Shown here piece by piece: positions 1-7,584 of a stretch of DNA of 39,987 bases. The stretch comes from an uncultured Clostridium sp. Its GTDB lineage: Bacteria > Bacillota > Clostridia > Oscillospirales > Oscillospiraceae. The stretch covers positions 1 through 39,987 of the forward strand of contig CAJFVL010000011.1 of assembly GCA_904420465.1 (NCBI GenBank). Reading direction: 5' to 3'. The position numbers were made by a program, and so were the translations under genes. How positions within the stretch are numbered: the stretch's first letter is position 1; every line of letters starts with the position of its first letter. The notes under the pieces are model-generated. The model had not been told where the DNA came from, did not search any database, and worked only from the letters and a program-made list of their open reading frames with translations.

Positions 1-999
1 GGGGGTGACGCACCGGCCCCGGGGGGTGCGGGTGAGGAAGCCCAGCTGCATCAGGTAGGGCTCGTACACGTCCTCCAGGGTGACCGCCTCCTCGTTGATA
101 GTGGCGGCCAGGGTGTCCAGCCCCACCGGCCCGCCCCGGTAGTTCTCGATGATGGACCGGAGCATCCGGTGGTCAATGGAGTCCAGCCCCAGGTGGTCGA
201 TCTCCAGGGCGGTGAGGGCCTCGTCGGCCACCTTTTTGGTGATGACGCCCCCCGCCTTCACCTGGGCGAAGTCCCGCACCCGGCGCAGCATCCGGTTGGC
301 GATGCGGGGGGTGCCCCGGCTGCGCCGGGCGATCTCCATGGCCCCGTCGGGCTCGATGGGCACCTCCAGGATGCCCGCCGACCGGGTGACGATGCGGGCA
401 AGCTCCTCCGGGGTGTACAGCTCCAGCCGCAGCGTCACCCCAAAGCGGTCCCGCAGGGGGGCGGACAGCTGGCCCGCCCGGGTGGTGGCCCCGATGAGGG
501 TGAACTTGGGCAGGTCCAGGCGGATGGAGTTGGCGGACGGCCCCTTGCCGATGATGATGTCGATGGCGTAGTCCTCCATGGCGGGGTACAATACCTCCTC
601 CACCGCCCGGTTCAGGCGGTGGATCTCGTCCACGAAGAGGATGTCGTTCTCATTCAGGTTGGTGAGCAGGGCCGCCAGGTCCCCAGCCTTCTCGATGGCG
701 GGGCCGGAGGTGATGCGGATGTTCACCCCCATCTCGTTGGCGATGATGCCGCTGAGGGTGGTCTTGCCCAGCCCCGGCGGGCCGTGGAGGAGCACATGGT
801 CCAGAGGCTCCCGGCGCATCTTGGCCGCCTGGATAAAGACCTCCAGGTTGCCCTTGGCCTTCTCCTGACCGATGTACTCTCTTAATGTCCTGGGCCGGAG
901 GGAGTACTCCCCCTCGTCCTCCCGGGTCAGGGAGGTGGTCACCAGGGGCTCGCTCAGCTCCTCGGGGTCAAAGTCCGGATTGGAAAAATCAATGGCCAT
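1..999 (-). CDS. ruvB: RuvB, Holliday junction branch-migration ATPase (3' end cut by window)
   Basis: AAA+ motor that, as a hexamer with RuvA, drives branch migration of Holliday junctions in the cytoplasm. The ATG at 999 opens a frame that runs unbroken for 333 codons to the window edge. Walker A GPPGLGKT is at about residues 73-80, Walker B DEIH at 124-127, and the sensor GATTRAG and winged-helix end (FLTRTPRGR) are present. The family is usually about 335-345 aa, so only a few residues are missing. It lies 37 nt after a 54-aa frame and downstream of ruvA and ruvC on the same strand, so it is probably the last gene of a ruvCAB transcript. A purine-rich GAGAGGAA lies about 10 nt before the start. 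Identity is certain; only the C-terminus is unseen. Confidence 0.97.
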   Translation of the reverse strand, partial: MAIDFSNPDFDPEELSEPLVTTSLTREDEGEYSLRPRTLREYIGQEKAKGNLEVFIQAAKMRREPLDHVLLHGPPGLGKTTLSGIIANEMGVNIRITSGPAIEKAGDLAALLTNLNENDILFVDEIHRLNRAVEEVLYPAMEDYAIDIIIGKGPSANSIRLDLPKFTLIGATTRAGQLSAPLRDRFGVTLRLELYTPEELARIVTRSAGILEVPIEPDGAMEIARRSRGTPRIANRMLRRVRDFAQVKAGGVITKKVADEALTALEIDHLGLDSIDHRMLRSIIENYRGGPVGLDTLAATINEEAVTLEDVYEPYLMQLGFLTRTPRGRCVTP

Positions 1000-1036
1000 A
1001 ATCGTTTGGTTCCTCTCAAAGGTATGCTGACTTAAA

Positions 1037-1201
1037 TCAGTATCGCAGGACAAAATAGATCACATATACCCAGCTGAGCAGGCCGTGAAAAATGGCCCAC
1101 CCCACCGAGTGCCAAGTGGTATAGGAAATGACCATGGCTAGGCAGGTACCGAAGGTAATGCCGCTTTTCACCACGGTCTTGGTGGTTTTCGTTGTCTCCA
1201 A
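1037..1201 (-). CDS. Small membrane protein (54 aa), unnamed, inside the ruv operon
   Basis: A short frame with a TTG start at 1201, five nt after the ruvA stop. A GGGGTGAG ribosome site overlaps the ruvA end, and the stop is TGA at 1037-1039. The product begins [14 protein letters not shown], followed by a hydrophobic stretch (residues 15-28) and a second one rich in aromatics (32-52, with SVGWAIFHG and WVYVIYFVL). That predicts one or two membrane segments with a positively charged start. I cannot assign a function. My impression is that similar small proteins occur in gut Clostridia, but I cannot search. The tight spacing implies translation coupled to ruvA. Against it: TTG start and short length. 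Confidence 0.6.
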   Translation of the reverse strand: METTKTTKTVVKSGITFGTCLAMVISYTTWHSVGWAIFHGLLSWVYVIYFVLRY

Positions 1202-1206
1202 GGTTC

Positions 1207-1815
1207 TCACCCCTTCATCATCTTTTTCAGGGCCTGCTTGATGATCTGCTCCAGGGTCAGGCTGTCCAGGTCGATGCCCTTCAGGGCCAGATTGATCTCC
1301 CCCTGGGAGTAGCCCAGCACCGCCAGGGCGGCGCTGGCCTCAGACAGCTTGTTCTCCGGGATGACGGTGATGCCGGTGCCGCCGTAGCTCTCCCCCTGGA
1401 AGGAGGCGGTCTGGCCCTTGGCCAGCTTGTCTTTCAGCTCCAGGATGATGCGCTGGGCAATCTTCTTGCCGATGCCCTGGGCCACCGTGAGGGCCTTCTC
1501 ATCCCCGGTGATGATGGACAGCGCCAGATTGGCCGGGGTGGTGGCCGACAGGATGGACAATGCCGCCTTGGGGCCCACACCGGACACCGAGGTGAGCTGC
1601 TGGAACAGGTTCAGCTCCTCCTGGGTGGCAAAGCCGAACAGGTCCACCCCGTCCTGGCGGATGCTCAGGTAGGTAAAGAGCTTTCCCTTCTCCCCCTTCT
1701 TCAAGGCGGACAGGGTGTAGCTGGTGGTGCGGCAGGCGTAGCCCACCCCGCCGCAGTCGATGACGGCCAGATAGGGCTCAATGTGGGCCACGGTGCCGAA
1801 AAGATAGTAGAACAT
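1207..1815 (-). CDS. ruvA: RuvA, Holliday junction binding subunit
   Basis: Tetrameric DNA-binding partner of RuvB that holds the four-way junction. It has 202 aa, the normal family length. The N-terminal OB-fold (MFYYLFGTVAHIEP, with IDCGGVGYAC) is followed by two helix-hairpin-helix motifs at about 76-86 (SVSGVGPKAAL) and 111-121 (VAQGIGKKIAQ). The C-terminal domain III (ALAVLGYSQGEI) contacts RuvB. It lies between ruvC and the small membrane-protein gene, all on the minus strand. A 119-bp palindromic repeat fills the gap to ruvC, so the ruvC-ruvA message would carry a long hairpin just ahead of the ruvA start. Identity is secure. Confidence 0.97.
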   Translation of the reverse strand: MFYYLFGTVAHIEPYLAVIDCGGVGYACRTTSYTLSALKKGEKGKLFTYLSIRQDGVDLFGFATQEELNLFQQLTSVSGVGPKAALSILSATTPANLALSIITGDEKALTVAQGIGKKIAQRIILELKDKLAKGQTASFQGESYGGTGITVIPENKLSEASAALAVLGYSQGEINLALKGIDLDSLTLEQIIKQALKKMMKG

Positions 1816-1833
1816 GAAATAAACCCTCGTTTC

Positions 1834-1952
1834 AGATAGGAGATAGGAATTAGGAGATAGGAGTTATGGAGTCCGGCTCTGCCGGACAAATTTGAAAGCG
1901 CCGCCGCCAGGCGGCACTGCAACTCCTATCTCCTATCTCATCACTCCTATCT
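1834..1952. repeat. Palindromic AGATAGG-type element, copy A (between ruvC and ruvA)
   Basis: Two 32-nt arms in inverted orientation (1834-1865 and 1921-1952), each made of roughly 7-8 nt units of the AGATAGG type. The outer 9 and inner 14 positions of the arms match perfectly. The core holds two GC hairpins: GTCCGGC-TCT-GCCGGAC, followed by AAATTT, then GCCGCC-GCCA-GGCGGC. No U-tract follows, so it is not an ordinary terminator. The right arm supplies the ruvC stop codon. Copies B to E lie elsewhere in the window. Confidence 0.88.
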
Positions 1953-2468
1953 CGTGTCATATTTGCTGGGATCGAACTTCCGCTCGGTATTCAGCAGGCT
2001 GGTGGCCGAGCGGCCGTGGCAGATGGCGATGGCCAGAGCGTCGGCCGCGTCGTCGGGCCGGGGGACCTCCCTCATATTCAGCAGCCTCTGGGTCATGAGC
2101 ATGACCTGCCGCTTGTCCGCCCCGCCGTAGCCCACCACCGCCTGCTTCACCTGCATGGGGGTGTACTCAAAGACGGGCACCCCCAGCTTCTCGGCGGCCA
2201 GCAGAATGACCCCCCGGCCGTGGGCCACCGCAATGCCGGTGGTGATGTTTTTGGTGAAAAATAACTCCTCCACCGCCATCTCGTCAGGGTGGAAGGTGTG
2301 GATCAGCTCCTCCATATCGCTGGAGATCTGGAGCAGCCGGCTGGACAGGGGGATGCCCGGCGGGGTGGTGACCACCCCGTACCGCAGGAGGGTATTTTTT
2401 CCCCGCTCCGCCCGGATGGCCCCAAAGCCGATGGTGGCCACTCCCGGGTCGATGCCTAAGATAATCAT
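1947..2468 (-). CDS. ruvC: RuvC, Holliday junction resolvase
   Basis: Mg-dependent endonuclease that cuts Holliday junctions and acts with RuvAB. The ATG at 2468 follows AGGGGAGG with a 5-nt gap; a frame 7 codons longer has no better site. It has 173 aa. The acidic catalytic residues are visible: D7 (ILGIDPG), E67 (AVEELFF), D140 and D143 (PDDAADALAIA). The last two codons, AGA (Arg) and TAG, are the first six nucleotides of palindromic repeat copy A, so the repeat has replaced or created the end of the gene. It is first in the ruvC-ruvA-54aa-ruvB set. Confidence 0.96.
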   Translation of the reverse strand: MIILGIDPGVATIGFGAIRAERGKNTLLRYGVVTTPPGIPLSSRLLQISSDMEELIHTFHPDEMAVEELFFTKNITTGIAVAHGRGVILLAAEKLGVPVFEYTPMQVKQAVVGYGGADKRQVMLMTQRLLNMREVPRPDDAADALAIAICHGRSATSLLNTERKFDPSKYDTR

Positions 2469-2501
2469 GCTGACCTCCCCTGCGCACACAAATACATGGT
2501 A

Positions 2502-2530
2502 ATCATATCACACTTTTGGTAGAATGGAAA
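2502..2530 (-). promoter_or_regulatory. Sigma-A type promoter for the ruv operon
   Basis: Read on the minus strand: TTTCCA (2525-2530), 17-nt spacer, TATGAT (2502-2507). It ends 33 nt before the ruvC ATG. The -10 is good and the -35 is modest. Repeat copy B begins 16 bp upstream of the -35. Confidence 0.65.
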
Positions 2531-2545
2531 GGGAAAATCCTGTTG

Positions 2546-2663
2546 AGATAGGAGTGAGGAGATAGAAGATAGGAGTTTTGGTGTCCGGCTCCGCCGGACA
2601 AATTTCAAAACGCCGCCGCAGGCGGCACATCAACTCCTATCTCCTAACTCTTATCTCCTATCT
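2546..2663. repeat. Palindromic AGATAGG-type element, copy B (between ruvC and the sigma factor gene)
   Basis: Same design as copy A: 32-nt inverted arms at 2546-2577 and 2632-2663. The core has GTCCGGC-TCC-GCCGGAC, then AAATTT, then GCCGCC-GCA-GGCGGC. The core is nearly identical to that of copy A. It lies between divergent promoters or genes, so at this location it is not simply a 3'-end structure. Confidence 0.88.
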
Positions 2664-2718
2664 CCCTGTGACATTTCCCCCCGCTGCTTTGAGTTATGGG
2701 TGAAGGGAGGTCGAGCCT

Positions 2719-3222
2719 ATGGACACTCAGCCGCTGCGCGCGGGCGGCGAACTCACCGAGATCATAGACCGCTATCAATCCACAGTATACGGCCTGGCTC
2801 TCGCCAAGACCGGCTCCCGGGCGGACGCGGACGACGTGTTTCAGGAGGTCTTTCTGGCCTATTTCCAGTCGGGCAAGACCTTCCGGGACGAGGAGCACCG
2901 CAGGGCCTGGCTGCTGCGCACCACCCTGAACCAGTGCAGGCGGGTGACCCAGTCCTCCTGGCGGAAGAAAACCGTCCCCCTGACCGAGCGGGAGGACGCC
3001 CCTGTTGCCTTCTCCACCCCGGAGGAAAACGGGGTGTGGCAGGCCCTGTCCGGACTGGAGGAGGGCTACCGCCTGCCCCTGTACCTGTTCTACTTCCAGG
3101 GGCTGTCCACACGGGAGATCGCCAGGGTGCTCTCCCTGGGGGAGGGGGCGGTGCGGATGCGGCTGTCCCGGGGCCGGGAACAGCTGCGCCAGGCGCTGAA
3201 AGGAGACTACTTCGATGAATGA
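2719..3222 (+). CDS. ECF-type RNA polymerase sigma factor
   Basis: 167 aa, typical of extracytoplasmic-function (sigma-70 family) factors. Region 2 spans about 15-80 (DRYQSTVYGLALAKTG, DADDVFQEVFLAYF) and region 4 about 110-160 (STREIARVLSLGEGAVRMRLSRGREQL, helix-turn-helix). The start ATG follows AAGGGAGG with an 8-nt gap. The stop overlaps the next gene, a membrane protein, by 8 nt. That is the usual arrangement of an ECF sigma factor with its anti-sigma factor. The sequence does not show what signal it senses. It is probably autoregulated, but I could not define its promoter. Confidence 0.93.
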   Translation: MDTQPLRAGGELTEIIDRYQSTVYGLALAKTGSRADADDVFQEVFLAYFQSGKTFRDEEHRRAWLLRTTLNQCRRVTQSSWRKKTVPLTEREDAPVAFSTPEENGVWQALSGLEEGYRLPLYLFYFQGLSTREIARVLSLGEGAVRMRLSRGREQLRQALKGDYFDE

Positions 3223-4672
3223 GATCTTTTCCTCCATGCAGGAGCAGTTAAGGCCCAGCCCCCAGGCCCGGGCGGCCCTGGAGGCCCGGCTGGCCCAGCC
3301 GGTCAAGAAGCGGCCCGCCCCCTGGAAGTACGGGGCCGTGGCCGCCTGCGCCGCCCTGGTGCTGGCCGCCTATCCCATCTACCGGGCCCTCTCCCCCGCC
3401 CTCCACGCCACCGTTCCCGGCCAGGGGAGCTATTCCACCTATCAGGAGACGGAGGAAGCCCTGGGAGAGCTGGAGGGCGGCCTGCCCCAGCTGAACATCT
3501 GGGCGGCAGTCCCGCCCGCCGGGGACAGCAGCGCCAGCTACGCCGCCGGCGCGGGGGTCAACCGGGATGTCACCCAGACCGATCTGGAAGCTCTGCTGGG
3601 CGGTTCCATCCCTGACGTGTTGGGTTGGGAGGGCTTCTCCGACCTCACCGGCATGCTGGCCTTCGGGCTACCCGGCGGCGCATACGAGGAGCCCGGACCC
3701 CTGGACGAGCTGTTCTACGGCCACTTCTACGGCAGCTGCGGCTGGGGGGAGCTGACCCTGATGGTGGGGGGCCAGGGAGTCACCGTCTCCCCCGACGCCA
3801 TCGGCCGGCCGGAGGACTGGCCCGGGGACAGCGTCACCGTTCTCAACGGGGTGGAGATCCGGGCCGCCCGTTTTACCTACCCCGGCGGGGAGCAGTACGG
3901 GGAGATGTCCTTCACCCTGGACAGCGGCTACAGCGTCTTTTACTCCGTCACTGCCCAGTCGGCCCAGGAGGTGGAGGAACTCCTCGCCCGGATGGCCCAG
4001 GCGGCGGTGGTGGAGGGGTGTTTCCACCCCGAGGCCCTGGCCGACGACTTGGCGGCCTATAACGACAGCGGGGACGCTCCGGCCGACGCCGGAGGGGACG
4101 CCATCGCCCCCGAGCCCCTGGCGGGGGTGTCCGGCTGGCGGAGCCAGCCCTGGTTCGGCGGGTACTACTACGACAACGAGGCCGGACGGTACGTCATCGT
4201 GCAGGTGGCAGGACAGGACCTCCCCGATTTGGACTTTGGAGATGCCGCCTTTGTCACTGGGAGCTACTCCTATTCTCACCTCTCCAGCCTGATGGACCAG
4301 CTCAACGAGCTGGCCATGACCGACCCGGCCTGCGGCAGGGTGATGGCTGTGTGGGCTTTGAACGAGATGGACAACCGCATTGATTTGACCATCACGGAGG
4401 AGAATCCCCGTCTGCTGGCCATTCTGGCCGAACTGGACCCGGAGGGGGACGCCATCCGGGTGGAGCTGGGGGCCTTCGCCTCCACCGACGAGGGGGCGGC
4501 GGACCAGACGGTCTCCTACCAGACCATGCCGGGCGGGGTCCCCTCGGAGGAGGAGCCTATGGCCATCGAACCCACAGTGGAGGACCTCCCCGCCTACCAG
4601 GAACACAGCCAGCCAGCCCGGGAGGAGCCGGTTTCCGGGGCGGACTTCCCCTCCTATGATCCACAGGCTTGA
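3215..4672 (+). CDS. Single-pass membrane protein, probable anti-sigma factor
   Basis: 485 aa. A short cytoplasmic head of about 38 residues (MNEIFSSMQEQLRPSP, ending in basic KKRPAPWK) is followed by one membrane segment (about 39-58, YGAVAACAALVLAAYPIY) and a long acidic exported part rich in Gly, Pro, Glu and Asp. The head is shorter than classical zinc-binding anti-sigma domains, and I see no HxxxCxxC motif. The role is inferred from the 8-nt overlap with the upstream sigma factor and from the topology. The exported part has no domain I recognise. A sensor or stress-related role is possible but unproven. Confidence 0.75.
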   Translation: MNEIFSSMQEQLRPSPQARAALEARLAQPVKKRPAPWKYGAVAACAALVLAAYPIYRALSPALHATVPGQGSYSTYQETEEALGELEGGLPQLNIWAAVPPAGDSSASYAAGAGVNRDVTQTDLEALLGGSIPDVLGWEGFSDLTGMLAFGLPGGAYEEPGPLDELFYGHFYGSCGWGELTLMVGGQGVTVSPDAIGRPEDWPGDSVTVLNGVEIRAARFTYPGGEQYGEMSFTLDSGYSVFYSVTAQSAQEVEELLARMAQAAVVEGCFHPEALADDLAAYNDSGDAPADAGGDAIAPEPLAGVSGWRSQPWFGGYYYDNEAGRYVIVQVAGQDLPDLDFGDAAFVTGSYSYSHLSSLMDQLNELAMTDPACGRVMAVWALNEMDNRIDLTITEENPRLLAILAELDPEGDAIRVELGAFASTDEGAADQTVSYQTMPGGVPSEEEPMAIEPTVEDLPAYQEHSQPAREEPVSGADFPSYDPQA

Positions 4673-4734
4673 CAACCGCGTTTTGGGAGGATACCATAGA
4701 GACAACCTTTTGAAGCGAAGGAGTGTGTTTTGCT

Positions 4735-5280
4735 ATGGACGCCCAACAGTGCATTGTAACCCGGCGCAGCGTGCGCAAGTTTGCCGACCGGCCCGTCCCC
4801 CATGAGCTGCTGGAGCAGGTTGTGGCTCTGGCCGCCTACGCCCCCAGCTGGAAGAACACCCAGATCAGCCGCTACATCGCCATCGAGGACCCGGCGGTGC
4901 GGGAGACCATCGCCGCGAAATACTGCCTGCCGGGGGCCAACAACCCCACCATCATCCGGGGCTGCCCCCTGCTGGTGGCCCAGACCTTTGTGAAGGCCCG
5001 CAGCGGCTACGAGCGGGACGGCGCCTACACCACCGATCGTGAGGACGGCTGGCAGTACTACGACTGCGGCATTGCCGCCCAGACTTTCTGCCTGGCCGCC
5101 CACGACCTGGGACTGGGCACCGTCATCATGGGGGTCTTTGACCGGAAGCGGCTGCAGGAGTACCTCCAGGTCCCCGAGGACCAGGAGCTGATGGCCCTCA
5201 TCGCCGTGGGCTTCCCCGACGGCACCGAGCTGGCCGCCCCCAAGCGCAAGGATGCGGACGCTCTCCTCTCCTGGCGGTAA
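4735..5280 (+). CDS. Nitroreductase family protein (FMN)
   Basis: 181 aa with the nitroreductase fold signature. It begins CIVTRRSVRKFADRPVP (FMN-contact Arg/Ser/Arg), followed by AAYAPSWKNTQ, a middle CGIAAQTFCLAAHDLGLGT and a C-terminal VGFPDG. Such enzymes reduce nitro groups, quinones or flavins with NAD(P)H in the cytoplasm; the substrate cannot be told from sequence. I chose ATG 4735, 11 nt after AAGGAG; a GTG four codons earlier sits too close to that site. It starts 62 nt after the anti-sigma gene and may be co-transcribed with it. The bidirectional terminator at 5293-5324 closes the unit. Confidence 0.88.
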   Translation: MDAQQCIVTRRSVRKFADRPVPHELLEQVVALAAYAPSWKNTQISRYIAIEDPAVRETIAAKYCLPGANNPTIIRGCPLLVAQTFVKARSGYERDGAYTTDREDGWQYYDCGIAAQTFCLAAHDLGLGTVIMGVFDRKRLQEYLQVPEDQELMALIAVGFPDGTELAAPKRKDADALLSWR

Positions 5281-5292
5281 GCAAAAGACAGG

Positions 5293-5324
5293 AAAAAGCG
5301 GAACGGCAGGCCGTTCCGCTTTTT
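5293..5324. terminator. Bidirectional rho-independent terminator
   Basis: Perfect stem AAAAAGCGGAACGG / CCGTTCCGCTTTTT with a CAGG loop, giving a T-run on either strand. It separates the convergent nitroreductase (plus) and Bax-inhibitor (minus) genes, and so closes the long his transcript. Confidence 0.93.
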
Positions 5325-5333
5325 GCTTGCTGT

Positions 5334-6050
5334 TCAGTTGCGCCGGCTGTTCCCCACAAAGCGAAGCAGGTAGAGAAACAGGTTGATAAAATCCAGATAG
5401 AGCTGGAGCGCGGAGAAAACGGCCGCCTTCTCCAGCATGTCGGGAAAGCCGCAGTAATAGGTGTAATTGGCTCGGATCATCTGGGTGTCATAGGCCGTGT
5501 AGCCCAGAAAGATCACGATGCCGATGATGCTTACAATCCGCTCAGCCCCGCTCATGGGGAGGAACCAGGACAGGATTCCAAAGATCAGCAGGAAAATCAG
5601 TCCGGAAAAAAGAATGGTGCGCAGCCGGGACAGATCGCTTTTGGTGAAGTAGCCATAGGCGGCCAGTACGCCGAAGTACAGCGCGGTCATGCCGAATACC
5701 AGTACCACGCTCTCCAGAAGGAACACATACAGCAGGGTGGAAAAGACCACGCCGTTGACCGCCGCGTAGGCCAGGAACAGCCCCCGGGCCGCCCCTACGC
5801 TGAGGGTGCGCACCCGGCTGGCCAGCACCATCACCAGCAGAATCTCCACGATAAACAGCACATAGGGCGCGCTGTTATATTGATAGATGGCAAAGGTCAG
5901 ATTGGTGGTATAGAGAAATACAGAGATGCCAAATGTGATCAGCAGACCCAGGAACATCCACAGGAAGGTCCTGGCTGTGTACTGGCCCAGGCTCTCGGCC
6001 TGGCCCTGGGGCATGTAGCTCCGGTCAAACTCATAGGGATTAAAGCTCAT
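5334..6050 (-). CDS. Bax inhibitor-1 / YccA family membrane protein
   Basis: 238 aa, about seven membrane segments, with the TMBIM pattern: N-terminal SLGQYTARTFLWMFLGLLIT, and a conserved end with TAYDTQMI and ALQLYLDFINLFLYLLRFVG. Bacterial members are described as Ca2+ leak channels or regulators of membrane proteolysis; the function here is not shown. ATG 6050 has AAAGGAG 8 nt upstream; an ATG three codons earlier does not. It starts 33 nt after hisE with no terminator between them, so it probably sits at the tail of the his transcript. Confidence 0.93.
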   Translation of the reverse strand: MSFNPYEFDRSYMPQGQAESLGQYTARTFLWMFLGLLITFGISVFLYTTNLTFAIYQYNSAPYVLFIVEILLVMVLASRVRTLSVGAARGLFLAYAAVNGVVFSTLLYVFLLESVVLVFGMTALYFGVLAAYGYFTKSDLSRLRTILFSGLIFLLIFGILSWFLPMSGAERIVSIIGIVIFLGYTAYDTQMIRANYTYYCGFPDMLEKAAVFSALQLYLDFINLFLYLLRFVGNSRRN

Positions 6051-6083
6051 AACGAACACTCCTTTCGTCCGCCCAGCGGCCCG

Positions 6084-6410
6084 TCAGGTGGCGTGGTCGC
6101 TGACATGGAACTGCTTCAGATTTCCGATTTTAGCGCTGCGCCGGTCCAGCTCGGCCAGCACATCGTCCAGGGGGATGTTCTGCTCCACCATCATCACGGT
6201 CAGGTGGTAGATCAAGTCGGAGATCTCCCCCACCGTGTCCTCCTTCACGCCGTTCTTGGCGGCGATGATGGTCTCGGCGCACTCCTCCCCCACCTTTTTC
6301 AAAATTTTGTCCAGTCCCTTGTCAAACAGGTAGCAGGTGTAGGAGCCCTCCTGGGGATGGGCTCTCCGGTCCTCCACCACCTGATACAGGCGATGCAGCA
6401 CGTCGCTCAT
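6084..6410 (-). CDS. hisE: HisE, phosphoribosyl-ATP pyrophosphohydrolase
   Basis: Second step of histidine synthesis: removes pyrophosphate from PR-ATP. It has 108 aa with the MazG-like helical signature GEECAETIIAAKNG and the ISDLIYHL helix. ATG 6410 has GGAG 8 nt upstream; a GTG three codons earlier overlaps that site. In many bacteria hisI and hisE are fused; here they are separate genes, as in many Clostridia. A hairpin without a U-tract lies in the 63-nt gap after hisI. Confidence 0.95.
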   Translation of the reverse strand: MSDVLHRLYQVVEDRRAHPQEGSYTCYLFDKGLDKILKKVGEECAETIIAAKNGVKEDTVGEISDLIYHLTVMMVEQNIPLDDVLAELDRRSAKIGNLKQFHVSDHAT

Positions 6411-6435
6411 AGGCGTCACTCCAATCCGGGATCAG

Positions 6436-6459
6436 TTTGCCCCATCTTCACGGGGCAAA
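6436..6459 (-). other. Intercistronic hairpin between hisI and hisE
   Basis: TTTGCCCC (6436-6443) pairs with GGGGCAAA (6452-6459) across an 8-nt loop. No T-run follows, so it could stabilise or process the message rather than end it. Confidence 0.6.
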
Positions 6460-6473
6460 TTCCCTGGCTTTTA

Positions 6474-6794
6474 TTATAGCGCAATCTCGTTGAAAAAGCA
6501 ACTGTAGGCCCCGGTGTGGCAGGTGGGACCGTCAGGCAGGCAGAAGTAGAGCAGGGTGTCGGTGTCGCAGTCGGTCATAATTTTCCGCACATGGAGGTAA
6601 TGGCCGCTGGTGGCCCCCTTGTTCCACAGCTCCTGCCGGCTGCGGGACCAGAACCAGGCGGTTCCGGTCTTTAGGGTCAGCTCCACCGCCTCCCGGTTGG
6701 TGAAGCCCAGCATGAGGACGTCCTTGTTCTCCGCATGCTGAACAATCACCGGAATCAGGTCGGATTTTTGAAACAGCAGGTCCAGATCAAACAT
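6474..6794 (-). CDS. hisI: HisI, phosphoribosyl-AMP cyclohydrolase
   Basis: Third step of histidine synthesis: opens the adenine ring of PR-AMP. It has 106 aa. Metal-binding residues are in place: D75, D77 and D79 in DCDTD, with C76, C92 and C99 (DCD, TCHTG, SCF). The N-terminal half has LMLGFTNREAVELT and FWSRSRQELWNKG, both family hallmarks. It lies 15 nt after hisF. Confidence 0.96.
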   Translation of the reverse strand: MFDLDLLFQKSDLIPVIVQHAENKDVLMLGFTNREAVELTLKTGTAWFWSRSRQELWNKGATSGHYLHVRKIMTDCDTDTLLYFCLPDGPTCHTGAYSCFFNEIAL

Positions 6795-6809
6795 GGCCCT
6801 CCCCCTCTC

Positions 6810-7565
6810 TCACCGCACCGGCAGGCCCCGGGCGCGCAGATAGTCCTTCACCTGGGGCACCGTCAGCTCCCCGAAGTGAAACAGGGAGGCCGCCAGGGCG
6901 GCGTCGCACCCCGTCTCCTCAAAGACCTGGGCAAAGTGCTCCAGGCCGCCGCAGCCCCCTGAGGCGATCACCGGGATGGAGACGGCCTCCACCACCGCCC
7001 GGGTCATGGGGAGATCAAAGCCCGCCTTGGTGCCGTCGGCGTCCATGGAGGTGAGCAGGATCTCCCCCGCCCCCAGTGACTGCCCCTGTCTGGCCCACTC
7101 CACCGCGTCCAGGCCGGTGGGATTGCGCCCCCCGGCGGTGACCACCTCATAGCTCCCGTCAGGGCGCCTTCTGGCGTCGATGGCCAGCACCACGCACTGG
7201 GACCCGAACCGCTCCGCCGCCCGGGCAATCAGCTGGGGGTCCTTGACAGCGGCGGAGTTCACCGAGATCTTGTCCGCCCCCGCCCGCAGCAGGCGCTGAA
7301 AGTCCTCCAGCGTCCGGATGCCGCCCCCCACCGTCAGGGGGACAAAGACCTGCGAGGCGGTGCGCTCCACCACGTCGGCCACCGTATCCCGGGCGTCGCT
7401 GGTGGCGGTGATATCCAGAAAGACAATCTCGTCCGCCCCCTGGTCTGAGTAGTATTTGGCCAGCTCCACCGGATCGCCGGCGTCCCGGATGTTGACAAAA
7501 TTGACCCCCTTGACCACCCGGCCGTCCCGGACGTCCAGGCAGGGGATGATGCGCTTGGCCAGCAT
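6810..7565 (-). CDS. hisF: HisF, imidazole glycerol phosphate synthase cyclase subunit
   Basis: A (beta/alpha)8 barrel that takes ammonia from HisH and makes IGP and AICAR. It has 251 aa. It begins [20 protein letters not shown] with catalytic D11; the second half-barrel carries [15 protein letters not shown] with the other catalytic Asp. ATG 7565 follows AAGGGGGG; longer upstream frames are out of family length. It lies 19 nt after hisA. Confidence 0.97.
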   Translation of the reverse strand: MLAKRIIPCLDVRDGRVVKGVNFVNIRDAGDPVELAKYYSDQGADEIVFLDITATSDARDTVADVVERTASQVFVPLTVGGGIRTLEDFQRLLRAGADKISVNSAAVKDPQLIARAAERFGSQCVVLAIDARRRPDGSYEVVTAGGRNPTGLDAVEWARQGQSLGAGEILLTSMDADGTKAGFDLPMTRAVVEAVSIPVIASGGCGGLEHFAQVFEETGCDAALAASLFHFGELTVPQVKDYLRARGLPVR

Positions 7566-7584
7566 AGGCGGACCCCCCTTGATC

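Noticed and set aside
1834-1952. Possible CRISPR-like array from the repeated AGATAGG units
   Set aside because: Units are 7-8 nt without spacers of constant length, and arms are inverted. No cas gene in the window.
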